From: Limosilactobacillus reuteri | Lineage (GTDB): Bacteria > Bacillota > Bacilli > Lactobacillales > Lactobacillaceae | Length of the DNA: 64,000 bases | Assembly (NCBI RefSeq): GCF_013694365.1 | Contig: NZ_CP059275.1 | Span: 310,001 to 374,000 of the forward strand | Reading direction: 5' to 3' | Shown: one piece after another, positions 1 to 9,385 of the stretch | Position numbering within the stretch: position 1 is the stretch's first letter | Layout of the letters: the number at the start of each line of letters is the position of its first letter | The notes under the pieces: model-generated | Seen by the model: the letters and a program-made list of their open reading frames with translations, nothing else | Databases searched by the model: none | What the model was told of the DNA's origin: nothing | Program-made: the position numbers and the translations under genes

Positions 1-1189
1 TATTAATGCTCCTCAATATTCCAGTAAGCACCACATCCCTGATTTTCTATTTTTCCCTGGTGAAAAGATTTGGATTTCCGGACTTTTCGGATTAATCCTC
101 GGCCTCTTATTAATTTTCGTTATTCTGCGCTACTTTATGGCCGGGACTGATCCTTTCAATATTCCAAACGTATTTGATGCTGAACGGATCCGCAATGTTA
201 TTAAAGAATATGGAGGAAATGAAACTAGTCACCTCGCCTTCTTAAAAGATAAAAGTATCTATTATTACAGTGTTGACGATCATGATAAGCTCTTTTTCAT
301 GTATCGCCGTAAATATGATCGCTTGGTCGTAATGGGCGATCCAGTTGGAGATAAGGATAGTTGGCGACCAGCTCTTCGACAATTTGTCTTAGAAGCTGAT
401 AAGTATGGCTATCAGCTTGTCTTTTATGAAGTCTCCAGCGATATGACAATGCTTCTTCATGAATTTGGCTTCGACTTTATTAAAACCGGTGAAACTGGCC
501 TTGTTAAGCTGGCAGACTTTACGCTTGCTGGTAAGCGACAACGATCACAACGAGCATTGATGCATAAATTTGATCGTGAAGGCTATACCTTCTCTGTTGA
601 AAAGCCACCATTTAGTAAAGAATTAATGCAAGAGATGAAACAAGTCTCCGATAGCTGGTTAGGAAACGAAACAGAAAAAGGATTCTCTCTCGGTTTCTTT
701 GACTCCTACTACATTAATCAAGCACCTGTTGGCATTATCCGTGATAAAGACGGCAAAATGGTCGCCTTTGCAACGTTTATGCCGACAGGGGGTAAAAAGA
801 TTTTAACAATTGACCTCATGCGTCATAGTAAAGATGCCCCTTCTGGAATCATGGATAAAATTTTCATTAGTATGTTCCAGTACGGGCAGGAAAACAGTTA
901 TACCTACTTTGATCTCGGAATGGCACCTCTTTCGAATGTTGGTGAATATCAATTTAGCTTTATTGAAGAAAAAGCTGCACACTTCATCTATGAATATGGA
1001 TATCATTTGTATGGCTTTCAAGGATTACGGCGATACAAAGATAAATATGCGACAGTTTGGTATTCACGTTATACTGCCTTCCGCAAGAAGAATTCAATCA
1101 TTGCCACAATGATGATTCTAGTTAGTGTCGTTAACCAACGTGTTGATCAGCAAAACCACCGTTCAATCTTCTGGTGGTTGATTAAATAA
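1..1189 (+). CDS. mprF: MprF-type phosphatidylglycerol lysyltransferase, 5'-truncated by the window edge
   Basis: C-terminal part of a multiple peptide resistance factor, the membrane enzyme that moves lysine from Lys-tRNA onto phosphatidylglycerol and lowers negative surface charge. An ATG lies at 137, but the same frame is open to the left edge (codons from base 2) and encodes a membrane segment around bases 74-140, so the gene starts outside the window. The roughly 350 residues after it are the soluble acyltransferase-like (DUF2156/LPG synthase C) domain with its basic C-terminus. Full MprF proteins have about 850 residues. Family assignment is from protein character. Specificity for lysine rather than alanine cannot be read here. 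Confidence 0.85.
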   Translation, partial: INAPQYSSKHHIPDFLFFPGEKIWISGLFGLILGLLLIFVILRYFMAGTDPFNIPNVFDAERIRNVIKEYGGNETSHLAFLKDKSIYYYSVDDHDKLFFMYRRKYDRLVVMGDPVGDKDSWRPALRQFVLEADKYGYQLVFYEVSSDMTMLLHEFGFDFIKTGETGLVKLADFTLAGKRQRSQRALMHKFDREGYTFSVEKPPFSKELMQEMKQVSDSWLGNETEKGFSLGFFDSYYINQAPVGIIRDKDGKMVAFATFMPTGGKKILTIDLMRHSKDAPSGIMDKIFISMFQYGQENSYTYFDLGMAPLSNVGEYQFSFIEEKAAHFIYEYGYHLYGFQGLRRYKDKYATVWYSRYTAFRKKNSIIATMMILVSVVNQRVDQQNHRSIFWWLIK

Positions 1190-1762
1190 TTGGCTAAAGT
1201 TGCTGTAGTGTTTGCACCAGGTTGTGAAGAAGTTGAAGGACTTACAATTGTGGACGTTCTCCGGCGAATGAGGATTGAAACCACAATGGTCGGATTAGAG
1301 GATCTTCATGTTCCTGGCGCTCATGGAATTGAATTAACTTGTGATGAGGTAATGAGTGATCGGCTCCTCAATTATGATGTGGTGGCCTTTCCTGGTGGTC
1401 GCGGGGGTGCCCAAAAGCTTCGCGATAATGATAAGTTGATGAAATTGATGCAAAAACGCAATGCAGAAAATAAGTGGGATGCCGCAATGTGTGCTGCTCC
1501 GATTGCCTTGGCTCGGTATGGGTTGCTTGATAATCATAACTATACTTGCTTCCCGGGAATTAACGAGGAAATTGCTAAGGTTGCCCCAACAGCAAATTTT
1601 AAAGAGGATATTACGGTTGTTGATAATGATGGAAAAATCATTACCAGTCGTGGACCTGCAACTGCCTTAGCCTTTGCTTATCAGATTGCAGAGGTATTAG
1701 GATACAACACTGATAAGATTAAGCATGAGATGCTATATGATTATTTAATGGATCAAAAATAG
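1190..1762 (+). CDS. DJ-1/PfpI family protein
   Basis: A 190-residue single-domain protein of the DJ-1/ThiJ/PfpI superfamily. The nucleophile-elbow cysteine is Cys101 in the motif AMCAAP, and the conserved acidic partner is probably Glu16 in the N-terminal GCEEVEG segment. Members act as deglycase, glyoxalase or redox-stress proteins, and the sequence does not say which. The start is TTG, with no ribosome site in front because the upstream DNA is missing. Length and motif spacing fit an intact gene. Confidence 0.85.
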   Translation: MAKVAVVFAPGCEEVEGLTIVDVLRRMRIETTMVGLEDLHVPGAHGIELTCDEVMSDRLLNYDVVAFPGGRGGAQKLRDNDKLMKLMQKRNAENKWDAAMCAAPIALARYGLLDNHNYTCFPGINEEIAKVAPTANFKEDITVVDNDGKIITSRGPATALAFAYQIAEVLGYNTDKIKHEMLYDYLMDQK

Positions 1763-2746
1763 GTGGAGAAAATAAAAAAATTTAATACTCAAATTGCTAG
1801 TCATTTGGCTAATAATCTTGAGAATAGTTTGCGAGAGTTACGGCGATGTGGTGCTCATCGTTCTAGTAAAGCAACCTTTACTGAAATGGGAATTCAATTA
1901 AGCGGGTTTAAAAATGATCTTGCAGAAAATAATAAATTTAATGCCTTAGTGGGTAATGCATGGATTGACAATGAAGCTGATTACTACTTACCTGCTGCTG
2001 AGATGACGGTTGATGTTCAGCGTCAAGAACAGGAAGTAACAACATATGTCTTAAATGATCACGGAGATAATCAACGAGTAATCATGTATCTAACCGGGGG
2101 AGCCTATATTCAGCGTCCCGATAAGACTCATTGGCAATATTTAAATCGGTTGGCAATCGCCACGGATGCGAAGATTTATGTCCCGATTTATTCGTTAGTT
2201 CCGCATGCTACTTTCCGTACCGCCTATCAAGAAATTGCTAGTCTTTATAGTAAAATTTATACCCTTATGCCTGCTAGTAAAGTAACTATTATGGGCGATT
2301 CAGCTGGCGGAGGATTAGCAGCTGGCTTTTGTGAATATCTTGGTAAAAAGGGGCTTCCACAGCCTGGTCACCTCATTCTATTTTCTCCTTGGCTTGACCT
2401 TGACCTCACAAATCCCCTCATTAGCAAATATGAGGATAAAGATGTTACACTAGCAGTGAACGGTTTACGAAAAATTGGTACGATGTGGGCCGGTGATACA
2501 GATCATCAAGACTATCGCTTAAGTCCCTTATATGGGAATCTTGATCAGTTGCGCGATGTGACTGTTTTTGTAGGGACAAGGGAAATACTATATCCTGATG
2601 TGACCTTGTTTGTTCAAAAATTGCGTAACGCTGGGATCACTGTAAACTCATATACTGGTCGTGGACTGTTTCATATTTACCCGCTTTATCAAATTCCAGA
2701 AGCAAAGGGTGTAATGAAACGGGTAGTTGCAACAATTAATAATTGA
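1763..2746 (+). CDS. alpha/beta hydrolase, hormone-sensitive-lipase-like esterase
   Basis: A 327-residue alpha/beta hydrolase of the acetyl-esterase/HSL type. The oxyanion-hole region is TGGAYI (about residues 111-116, in place of the usual HGGG), and the nucleophile elbow is GDSAGGG with Ser180. A likely acid lies in the segment around 275, and the catalytic His is in GRGLFHIYP near residue 305. It should hydrolyse short-chain esters in the cytoplasm; the substrate is unknown. The start is GTG (frame MEKIKKF). No operon link can be shown. Confidence 0.8.
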   Translation: MEKIKKFNTQIASHLANNLENSLRELRRCGAHRSSKATFTEMGIQLSGFKNDLAENNKFNALVGNAWIDNEADYYLPAAEMTVDVQRQEQEVTTYVLNDHGDNQRVIMYLTGGAYIQRPDKTHWQYLNRLAIATDAKIYVPIYSLVPHATFRTAYQEIASLYSKIYTLMPASKVTIMGDSAGGGLAAGFCEYLGKKGLPQPGHLILFSPWLDLDLTNPLISKYEDKDVTLAVNGLRKIGTMWAGDTDHQDYRLSPLYGNLDQLRDVTVFVGTREILYPDVTLFVQKLRNAGITVNSYTGRGLFHIYPLYQIPEAKGVMKRVVATINN

Positions 2747-4255
2747 GTGGAATTACAACAACGACGAACAATTGTTACTGGTGCGTTGTTACTATCTAAC
2801 ATCATGGCGGGGATGGATGGTACGATTGTAAATACGGCCTTGCCAGCTATTACCAGTGACCTTCATGGGTTGCAATATATGGGGTGGATCATCGCAACTT
2901 TTCTTTTGGGAATGGCTGTTGCAACCCCATTATGGAGTAAGTTTGGTGAGCATAAGGGAAATAAGCAAGCCTATATTACTGCTACCTCCATGTTTTTAGT
3001 CGGAGCCATCTTTCAAGGATTAGCCCCTAATATTTTATGGTTTATTATTGCGCGAACTGTAATGGGAATTGGTGCTGGAGGAATGAATACAATCCCGTTT
3101 ATCGTTTTTGCTGAATTGTACGACAACCTAAAAAAACGAGCCCAAGTATTAGGAATTGCCAGTGCTTGTTTTGGAACTGCTTCGATTATTGGTCCCCTAC
3201 TCGGTGGATGGATTGTTGACGCGTTGAGTTGGCACTGGGTTTTCTATGTTAATGTACCGATTGCCTTAATTGCGATTACGATCATTAGCTTGTTCTATAA
3301 GAATGTGAAAAAGCAAGCTGCTGGTAAGCCGGTTGATTATCTCGGAGCGACTTTATTGGTAGTCAGTTTAATAATGATTTTAGTAGCTGTTCAATTAATT
3401 GGTTCAGCTTCTGGCTTAGTAGTGGGCTGTTTATTTGTTGTTGGTCTCTTATTGCTTGGCGGAATGATAAAAGTTGACAGTAAGGCGGTCGACCCAATCG
3501 TTCCTAGCCGTCTGTTTAAAAATCGCGAATTGGTAATTGATTTTACTTTATTCGTTATAATCTGGGGTTCATTTATTGCATTTGTCACTTATATTCCAAT
3601 GTGGGCTCAGGGAATTTTAGGTTTAAGTGCGCTGCTTGGCGGAATGACGCAAATTCCAGGTGCGGTTACTAACTTTATTGGTTCAGAATTAGTACCGGTA
3701 TTGCAGGAGCGATGGGGAAAATACTGGATTGTTACCTGTGGGGCGGCTTCAATTTTTATTGCCTATTTAGGAATAATGATTGGGGGACAAAAAACACCAT
3801 TCTGGCTTATCTTATTCATGGGTGCTTTTGAAGGATTTGGTGTTGGTCTTGTCTTTAATATTTTACAGATTAATGTTCAAACAGATGCTGAATTACGGGA
3901 TGTACCAATTGCTACTTCGCTAGGATACTTATTGCGAATTTTGAGTCAGACCCTTATGTCCGCGGTGTATGGAGTTATTCTTAACCAAGAGCTATTCCAG
4001 GGTGTTCAAACGCACCACGGAATTACCTTAAGAATGCTAAATAAATTATCAAATGCCCAAACTGCTAGTAGTCTTCCAGATAAGCTTTTACCAACCCTGC
4101 GTATGATTCTTTATAATGGGTATCGCGACATTATCATTGCGGCAGTAATTTTAATCGTTATTGCCTTAATTTTAGTTGTAGTTTTAGGCTGGCAAAACCA
4201 TTGTCATCAACGCGAGCTAATGGCTTTAGGTAATCTTAAAGACACAAAATCTTAA
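2747..4255 (+). CDS. DHA2-type 14-TM major facilitator drug exporter
   Basis: A 502-residue MFS transporter of the EmrB/QacA (DHA2) group, expected to expel drugs or other amphipathic compounds by proton antiport. TM1 carries the group motif around MDGTIVNTALPAI (residues 23-35), and the antiporter motif C region GPLLGGWIVD follows near residues 149-158. Length and hydrophobic pattern suit 14 segments. It starts with GTG. The next gene in the window has no evident link, so the substrate is open. Confidence 0.85.
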   Translation: MELQQRRTIVTGALLLSNIMAGMDGTIVNTALPAITSDLHGLQYMGWIIATFLLGMAVATPLWSKFGEHKGNKQAYITATSMFLVGAIFQGLAPNILWFIIARTVMGIGAGGMNTIPFIVFAELYDNLKKRAQVLGIASACFGTASIIGPLLGGWIVDALSWHWVFYVNVPIALIAITIISLFYKNVKKQAAGKPVDYLGATLLVVSLIMILVAVQLIGSASGLVVGCLFVVGLLLLGGMIKVDSKAVDPIVPSRLFKNRELVIDFTLFVIIWGSFIAFVTYIPMWAQGILGLSALLGGMTQIPGAVTNFIGSELVPVLQERWGKYWIVTCGAASIFIAYLGIMIGGQKTPFWLILFMGAFEGFGVGLVFNILQINVQTDAELRDVPIATSLGYLLRILSQTLMSAVYGVILNQELFQGVQTHHGITLRMLNKLSNAQTASSLPDKLLPTLRMILYNGYRDIIIAAVILIVIALILVVVLGWQNHCHQRELMALGNLKDTKS

Positions 4256-4909
4256 ATGATTGCAGAATATCCGCCAACACTCCTGGCAGAGGTAAAAGAA
4301 AAAACAAAGGATCGACAATTAACAGGTTTTACTCCAGGTCAAGGACCACTTAATCCAGACTTGATGTTAGTAGGAGAGGCTCCTGGTCGTCACGAAGAAA
4401 AGATAAATATTCCTTTTTCTGGTGCTTCTGGTCAGGAACTGATGAAATTGATTGAATCAATCGGATACTCGCGTTCAACCGTTTATATTACTAGTGTAGT
4501 TCGTCAACGGCCTTATAGTATTAAGAAGGCAATTGATAAGAAGACAGGTGAAGTAATTGAAAAACGGCCTAACCGGACGCCAACTAAAAAAGAAGTCTTA
4601 GCATTTGCTCCTTTGTTTGATTGGGAACTGGCTCAAGTTAAGCCGAAAATTATTGTTACGCTTGGCAATACGGCTTTACAACGGCTGCTTGGTAGTCAGG
4701 CCAATATTGGTAAGCTTCATGGGCAACTTCTCCACGAAAAGATTCAACGGACTAATGATGCGCATGATGGTTATGAGTTGACGACTGATAAGCATTGGAT
4801 TATGCCGATGTATCATCCGGCCGCAGTACTCTATGCCCGCCGATTGGAGCCTACTATTAAAGCTGACTGGCAACAGTTAGGGCAGGACATTAAGAAAATG
4901 AAAAAATAA
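4256..4909 (+). CDS. family-4-like uracil-DNA glycosylase, cysteine-free
   Basis: A 217-residue member of the uracil-DNA glycosylase superfamily, which removes uracil from DNA. The uracil-pocket motif reads VGEAPGRHEE (about residues 39-48), followed by PFSGASGQEL, and the second motif is MYHPAAVLY (about 183-191). Classical family-4 enzymes bind a 4Fe-4S cluster through four cysteines, but this protein has no cysteine at all, so it cannot bind that cluster. A basic insert (around residues 85-110) sits where the cluster loop would be. Activity is inferred only from the motifs. Confidence 0.75.
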   Translation: MIAEYPPTLLAEVKEKTKDRQLTGFTPGQGPLNPDLMLVGEAPGRHEEKINIPFSGASGQELMKLIESIGYSRSTVYITSVVRQRPYSIKKAIDKKTGEVIEKRPNRTPTKKEVLAFAPLFDWELAQVKPKIIVTLGNTALQRLLGSQANIGKLHGQLLHEKIQRTNDAHDGYELTTDKHWIMPMYHPAAVLYARRLEPTIKADWQQLGQDIKKMKK

Positions 4910-6277
4910 TTGAGTAAGGATAAAGAGATCTCAGCGAATGATTTTGAGCCGACTGAACATTTGTCTGATAAGCATCATATGGCGATTCCATGGCATGACT
5001 TTTTTACAAATGATAATTTCACCCCTGCGTATGAGGCTAATTTAGTAGAACGAGCAGCGATTGTCGGGCGAATTGGATTAATGATGCTTTCTTATGGAAC
5101 AGGGGCATGGCGAGTCCGTGATTCAATGAATACAGTTGCCCGGACGCTAAAAATGACTTGTTCGGTCGATATTGGGTTAGTTTCCCTCGAGTATACCTGT
5201 ATGGATGCCCATCATAGCTATACGCAGGCAATATCTTTGCCAAGCACAAGTGTAAATACGACAAAACTTTCGCAGATGGAACGATTTATTAAAGAATTTG
5301 ACCAGAATGGGAGTGAGATGACAATTGGAGAAATTCACTCCCGTTTGGAGGAAATTGCCCACTCAAAAGGGAATTACGCTCCTTACCAAGTAGGATTAGC
5401 AGCCGCTCTGGCATGTAGCGCCTTCGTCTTTTTACTCGGTGGTGGACCAGTTGAAATGTTTTGTAGTTTTATCGGGGCTGGCCTCGGAAACTATGTCCGT
5501 CGTAAGATGATTGACCATCACATTACCTTATTTGCGGGAGTAGCGGTTGCTGTTGCAGTTGCGTGCCTTTCTTACCTGCTGGCTTTAAGTTTGATGCAAT
5601 TAACGTTTAATGTGAGTTCGCGTCATGAAGCAGGGTATATCGGCGCAATGCTGTTTATTATTCCAGGATTTCCATTTATTACTAGTGGCCTTGATATTTC
5701 AAAACTTGATATGCGGTCCGGGCTTGAACGGATGACCTATGCAATCGCAATTATTACAGTTGCTACCTTGGTCGGGTGGATTGTAGCATTAATGGTTAAC
5801 CTGCGTCCTGAGAATTTTCAAGCATTGCCGCTATCTGCATTAATGCTCTTTTTACTCCGGTTGCCAGCCAGCTTTTGTGGGGTGTTTGGCTTCTCAATAA
5901 TGTTTAACAGTACGCCTAAAATGGCGGCTATTGCCGGTTGTATTGGGGCGATTGCTAATACTTTACGCTTAGAATTAACGGGCTTGACCGGAATACCGGC
6001 AGGGGCAGCCGCATTTTTAGGGGCGTTAGTTGCCGGGTTATTGGCATCAATTGTTAAACGTAAAATCCAATATCCACAAATTTCAATCACGGTTCCATCG
6101 ATTGTTATTATGGTCCCGGGACTTTATATGTATCGGGCAATGTATAATATCGGTTTAACTTCGATTAGTGTAGGAACGCTTTGGATGACCAAGGCGCTTA
6201 TGATTGTTGTATTTTTACCAATGGGATTGATCGCTGCTCGTATTCTTACAGATTCTAAGTGGCGACATAATGGATAG
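4910..6277 (+). CDS. ThrE-family threonine/serine exporter, fused two-domain form
   Basis: A 455-residue membrane protein of the ThrE family. The N-terminal half has the conserved soluble part (LVERAAIVGRIGLMML, then YTCMDAHHSY) followed by membrane segments. The C-terminal half is the second ThrE module with the IPGLYMYR-type motif VPGLYMYRAMY near residue 403. Fused proteins of this kind export threonine and serine in Corynebacterium, whereas many Firmicutes split the domains into two genes. About ten membrane helices are visible. The start is TTG; an ATG alternative lies about 24 codons inside. Confidence 0.8.
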   Translation: MSKDKEISANDFEPTEHLSDKHHMAIPWHDFFTNDNFTPAYEANLVERAAIVGRIGLMMLSYGTGAWRVRDSMNTVARTLKMTCSVDIGLVSLEYTCMDAHHSYTQAISLPSTSVNTTKLSQMERFIKEFDQNGSEMTIGEIHSRLEEIAHSKGNYAPYQVGLAAALACSAFVFLLGGGPVEMFCSFIGAGLGNYVRRKMIDHHITLFAGVAVAVAVACLSYLLALSLMQLTFNVSSRHEAGYIGAMLFIIPGFPFITSGLDISKLDMRSGLERMTYAIAIITVATLVGWIVALMVNLRPENFQALPLSALMLFLLRLPASFCGVFGFSIMFNSTPKMAAIAGCIGAIANTLRLELTGLTGIPAGAAAFLGALVAGLLASIVKRKIQYPQISITVPSIVIMVPGLYMYRAMYNIGLTSISVGTLWMTKALMIVVFLPMGLIAARILTDSKWRHNG

Positions 6278-7165
6278 ATGAATACTCGTGATTTGCAATA
6301 CTTTGCCATGCTAGTTAAATTAAAAAATTATACACAAGTAGCAAAGTATTTTAATGTTTCTCAACCTAGTATTACCCAGGCAATTCGTCGCCTTGAGCAA
6401 GAATTTGACACAAAATTAGTGCGCAAAGATCGTGTTCATAGGGATGAAATGATTACGCGCAGTGGGCAGTTACTATATGAAAAAGCGTTGGCGATAAACA
6501 AAAAAATAGACATTGCCCATCAAGAAATAGCACGGTCTGATCAGCGACAAATAAAATTCGGTCTTCCGCCAATTATTGGAAAAATGTATATTTCACATAT
6601 TATCGGCAATCTTTCTAAGCAGCTTCTTCAACGAATAAAAATCGTTTCTGTGGGGTCGCATGAATTGCTAAGTGAATTACAAGCAGGAAAGATCGATATT
6701 GCCATGCTGGGTTCGATTGCACCAATTGATCAAAACGGTATTTTTGCGGAATTAATAACTGCGCGACCATTTAGTATCATCGTAAGTGCTGATCATCCGC
6801 TTGCAAAGAAAAAGGAAGTCAGTTTTCAAGACTTAACTAACGAAATCTTTATTAATTATGACCAGCAATATGTGCATAAAGCTGCCTTTCAAGCCTATTC
6901 TACCTATGCCCAAATTAATCCACAAATGGCAATTTATAAGGTGCCAAATGTTTCCTGGATTAAAGAGTTGGTACGGCAAAATAAGGGAATTAGTTTGATG
7001 GTTAAAGATGCGGTAAAGGATGAACCAGGAATTGTCGCCCTCGATATTAAAGACCCAATTCCGGAAAAATTTTTTATTTCGCTTGCTACACGGGAGGATT
7101 ACATTTTAAGCGATGATGAGCAGCAATTAATCACTAAATTAAAAGAAATTACTCCCGTCGCTTGA
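6278..7165 (+). CDS. LysR-family regulator, MleR-like
   Basis: A 295-residue LysR-type transcription factor. Residues 1-60 form the winged helix (DLQYFAML..., NVSQPSITQAI) and the rest an effector-binding domain starting at FGLPPIIG (about residues 89-96). The same FGLPPIIG block and general layout occur in the regulator at 22049-22930, which sits beside the malolactic enzyme gene, so the two are paralogues. Its place at the edge of the citrate cluster suggests control of organic-acid genes. The target promoters are not in this sequence. Confidence 0.85.
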   Translation: MNTRDLQYFAMLVKLKNYTQVAKYFNVSQPSITQAIRRLEQEFDTKLVRKDRVHRDEMITRSGQLLYEKALAINKKIDIAHQEIARSDQRQIKFGLPPIIGKMYISHIIGNLSKQLLQRIKIVSVGSHELLSELQAGKIDIAMLGSIAPIDQNGIFAELITARPFSIIVSADHPLAKKKEVSFQDLTNEIFINYDQQYVHKAAFQAYSTYAQINPQMAIYKVPNVSWIKELVRQNKGISLMVKDAVKDEPGIVALDIKDPIPEKFFISLATREDYILSDDEQQLITKLKEITPVA

Positions 7166-7957
7166 ATGGACTTCAAAACAAGTGATGGGATAAGAATTAA
7201 TTACTATATTTATGGTACTGGGAAACCAGTTGTTTTAATTCATGGCTTTGGCGGCTATCAACAAATATGGTGTTTACAAATTGAAAACTTAATTCAGCAA
7301 GGTTATCAAGTAATTACGTATGATCAGCGAAATCATGGAGCATCAACTAGAGATGAGCAGTTAGATTCTATTGAGCCTTTAATAAAGGATTTGTATGAAC
7401 TATTAAATCATTTGAATGTAACAAAACCTTTTCTAATAGGGCATTCTATGGGAGCATCTGTAATATATGGATTTTTATCATATTATACTGATTTTCCGTT
7501 AAGTGGTGTAATAGCAATTGATCAATCTCCAAAGATGCTTAATACGGTTCAATGGCCTTATGGATATATGGATGTCACAAGGGCATCGTATAAATTAAAA
7601 TTGAAAGAGCATGGTAATGTTAGAGAGACATTAAATGGGGTACCATCTCAAGTAATATCAAAATTAGAGCCAGAAAAAGAAATGTTTCCATTTATTAGGG
7701 CCGAAAATCTTCCCTTACTCTATGATCACGCTAAACGGGATTGGCGATTAACACTTGAAAAAATTAATATTCCAACATTGTTAGTTACCGCAAATCAAAG
7801 TCCATATTTTAATGGTAAATTTGCGGATGTTATGAGACAAGCTAATCCACAGTTTATCTCGCATCAAGCTGTTGATCAAAGTGGTCATGTAATAATGGCA
7901 GAACAAGCAAACAAATTTAATAAAATAATGGACAATTACTTAAAAGAACATCAATAA
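7166..7957 (+). CDS. alpha/beta hydrolase at the end of the citrate lyase operon
   Basis: A 263-residue alpha/beta hydrolase with the oxyanion motif LIHGFGG (residues 24-30), nucleophile elbow GHSMGAS (Ser94) and a catalytic His in QSGHVIMAEQ near residue 240. The substrate is unknown. Its first 20 bases are identical to the last 20 bases of the citXG gene (9366-9385), where they are read in another frame and preceded by a good ribosome site. Natively it therefore overlaps the 3' end of citXG and is the last gene of the cit operon, although here it stands before it. Confidence 0.85.
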   Translation: MDFKTSDGIRINYYIYGTGKPVVLIHGFGGYQQIWCLQIENLIQQGYQVITYDQRNHGASTRDEQLDSIEPLIKDLYELLNHLNVTKPFLIGHSMGASVIYGFLSYYTDFPLSGVIAIDQSPKMLNTVQWPYGYMDVTRASYKLKLKEHGNVRETLNGVPSQVISKLEPEKEMFPFIRAENLPLLYDHAKRDWRLTLEKINIPTLLVTANQSPYFNGKFADVMRQANPQFISHQAVDQSGHVIMAEQANKFNKIMDNYLKEHQ

Positions 7958-9385
7958 ATGCAAACTATTTTTGATCACGGTGAATACCAAGACATTCTTG
8001 CCGTTTTAAAAAATAAGGATGAGCGTGTAAAAATACAAAACCAGTTATTGAAAACTAATCCATCAATGACTGTTGTAGCAGCTAAATTAAATATTCCTGG
8101 TCCAATAAAGAATAATAAAAAGATAGAGTCATTTTTTATAGCTGGTCTCAATGAATTTGAAAAAATGTTATTAGATGCTGGAATTGTTTTTATTTCAAAA
8201 AAAGAGTGGCTGGATAAGAAAACCGGTCCAGAACGCTTCTATCTTGTTGATACGGGAGCAATTTTAGTAAAAGAGATTACGAGTCATTTTGAAGAATTGA
8301 AGCCAAGTTATCGTTTATTTGACTTAGATGTGCTGGCTAATGATAGTGGAACAATAAAATCACTATCAAGGTCAGATGTAAATCAACCTGCTAGAAAGTG
8401 TTTAATTTGTGGTCGCCCAGCTAAAGAATGTGGTCGCTCCCGTCGACATTCGGTTGAAGAGTTACAAGAAAAAGTTAGTCAGCTAGTTTGCGTAGAATTG
8501 GTATATCAAGAAAAAGAAAACATTGCAAATTGGTTAACTCAACTTGCACAACGAGCTCTTTTATATGAAGTATCTGCTTGGCCTAAGCCCGGATTAGTGG
8601 ATCCAGTTGAACATGGAGCACACTTAGATATGGACATATTTACGTTTATTAATAGTTCTATTAGTTTGCGTAACTATCTTCATCAAGCAGCATTACTGGG
8701 AATAATGAGTCGTTCTGCTAATTTATCATTGATATTTGAAAAGTTACGTGAATATGGTAAAAAAGCTGAGAAAACAATGTTTGTTGCTACAAATAATGTT
8801 AATACTCATAAAGGAGCAGTTTTTTCATTGGGAGTATTTGTTACAGCAACAGCCTACAGCTTACAGCATCTAAAACGATTTGATGCAAATGATATTAAAA
8901 ACGTGATTAAAAAGATGTTAAAAAATTTGATTAATGATGATCTAAAACACCTTTCATCGAAAAAAATTTTAACTGCGGGTGAGAAACAATATTTAAAATA
9001 CGGCCTTTCTGGTATTCGAGGAGAAGCACACGCTGGATACCCGACAGTTTTTAAGTATGGGTTACCGACCTTATTAACATCAAACTATGATTGGAATAGT
9101 CGAATTTTAATAACTTTTTTAGAATTAGCTTTACATATTGAAGATTCGACCTTAATTAAAAGAGCGGGGGATCCGGCTATTCAAGAATGGAAAAATAAAG
9201 AAATTAAAGAGTGTTTAAGTCTTGGTGGAATAAGGACTAAAGCTGGGCAACAAAAATTAACTGAAATTGAAGAAAAATTTACTCAGCAAAATTTAAGCCT
9301 TGGAGGTACTGCTGATTTATTAATAGTTACTATCTTTTTAGCTTTAGTGAAGGAAGGTTTACCTGATGGACTTCAAAACAAGTGA
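7958..9385 (+). CDS. citXG: CitX-CitG fusion: citrate lyase prosthetic-group synthesis and attachment
   Basis: A 475-residue two-domain protein. Residues 1-180 match CitX, the holo-citrate-lyase synthase that attaches the prosthetic group to CitD, with the NIPGPIKN motif near residue 48. Residues 185-470 match CitG, which makes 2'-(5''-triphosphoribosyl)-3'-dephospho-CoA from ATP and dephospho-CoA; they hold the WPKPGLVDP and GIRGEAHAGYP motifs. The fusion is also known in some other bacteria (for example Haemophilus). The last 20 nt are shared with the start of the hydrolase at 7166. Both domains look full length. Confidence 0.9.
   Translation: MQTIFDHGEYQDILAVLKNKDERVKIQNQLLKTNPSMTVVAAKLNIPGPIKNNKKIESFFIAGLNEFEKMLLDAGIVFISKKEWLDKKTGPERFYLVDTGAILVKEITSHFEELKPSYRLFDLDVLANDSGTIKSLSRSDVNQPARKCLICGRPAKECGRSRRHSVEELQEKVSQLVCVELVYQEKENIANWLTQLAQRALLYEVSAWPKPGLVDPVEHGAHLDMDIFTFINSSISLRNYLHQAALLGIMSRSANLSLIFEKLREYGKKAEKTMFVATNNVNTHKGAVFSLGVFVTATAYSLQHLKRFDANDIKNVIKKMLKNLINDDLKHLSSKKILTAGEKQYLKYGLSGIRGEAHAGYPTVFKYGLPTLLTSNYDWNSRILITFLELALHIEDSTLIKRAGDPAIQEWKNKEIKECLSLGGIRTKAGQQKLTEIEEKFTQQNLSLGGTADLLIVTIFLALVKEGLPDGLQNK
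9350..9357 (+). promoter_or_regulatory. ribosome binding site of the hydrolase, inside citXG
   Basis: AAGGAAGG, 8 nt before ATG 9366. In the window this ATG leads nowhere because the copy of the hydrolase gene sits at 7166, but natively it is the hydrolase start. It confirms both the start choice and the native gene order. Confidence 0.75.

Noticed and set aside
137..139. ATG 137 as the start of a separate short gene
   Set aside because: The frame is open to the left edge and encodes a membrane segment typical of MprF in front of the soluble domain.
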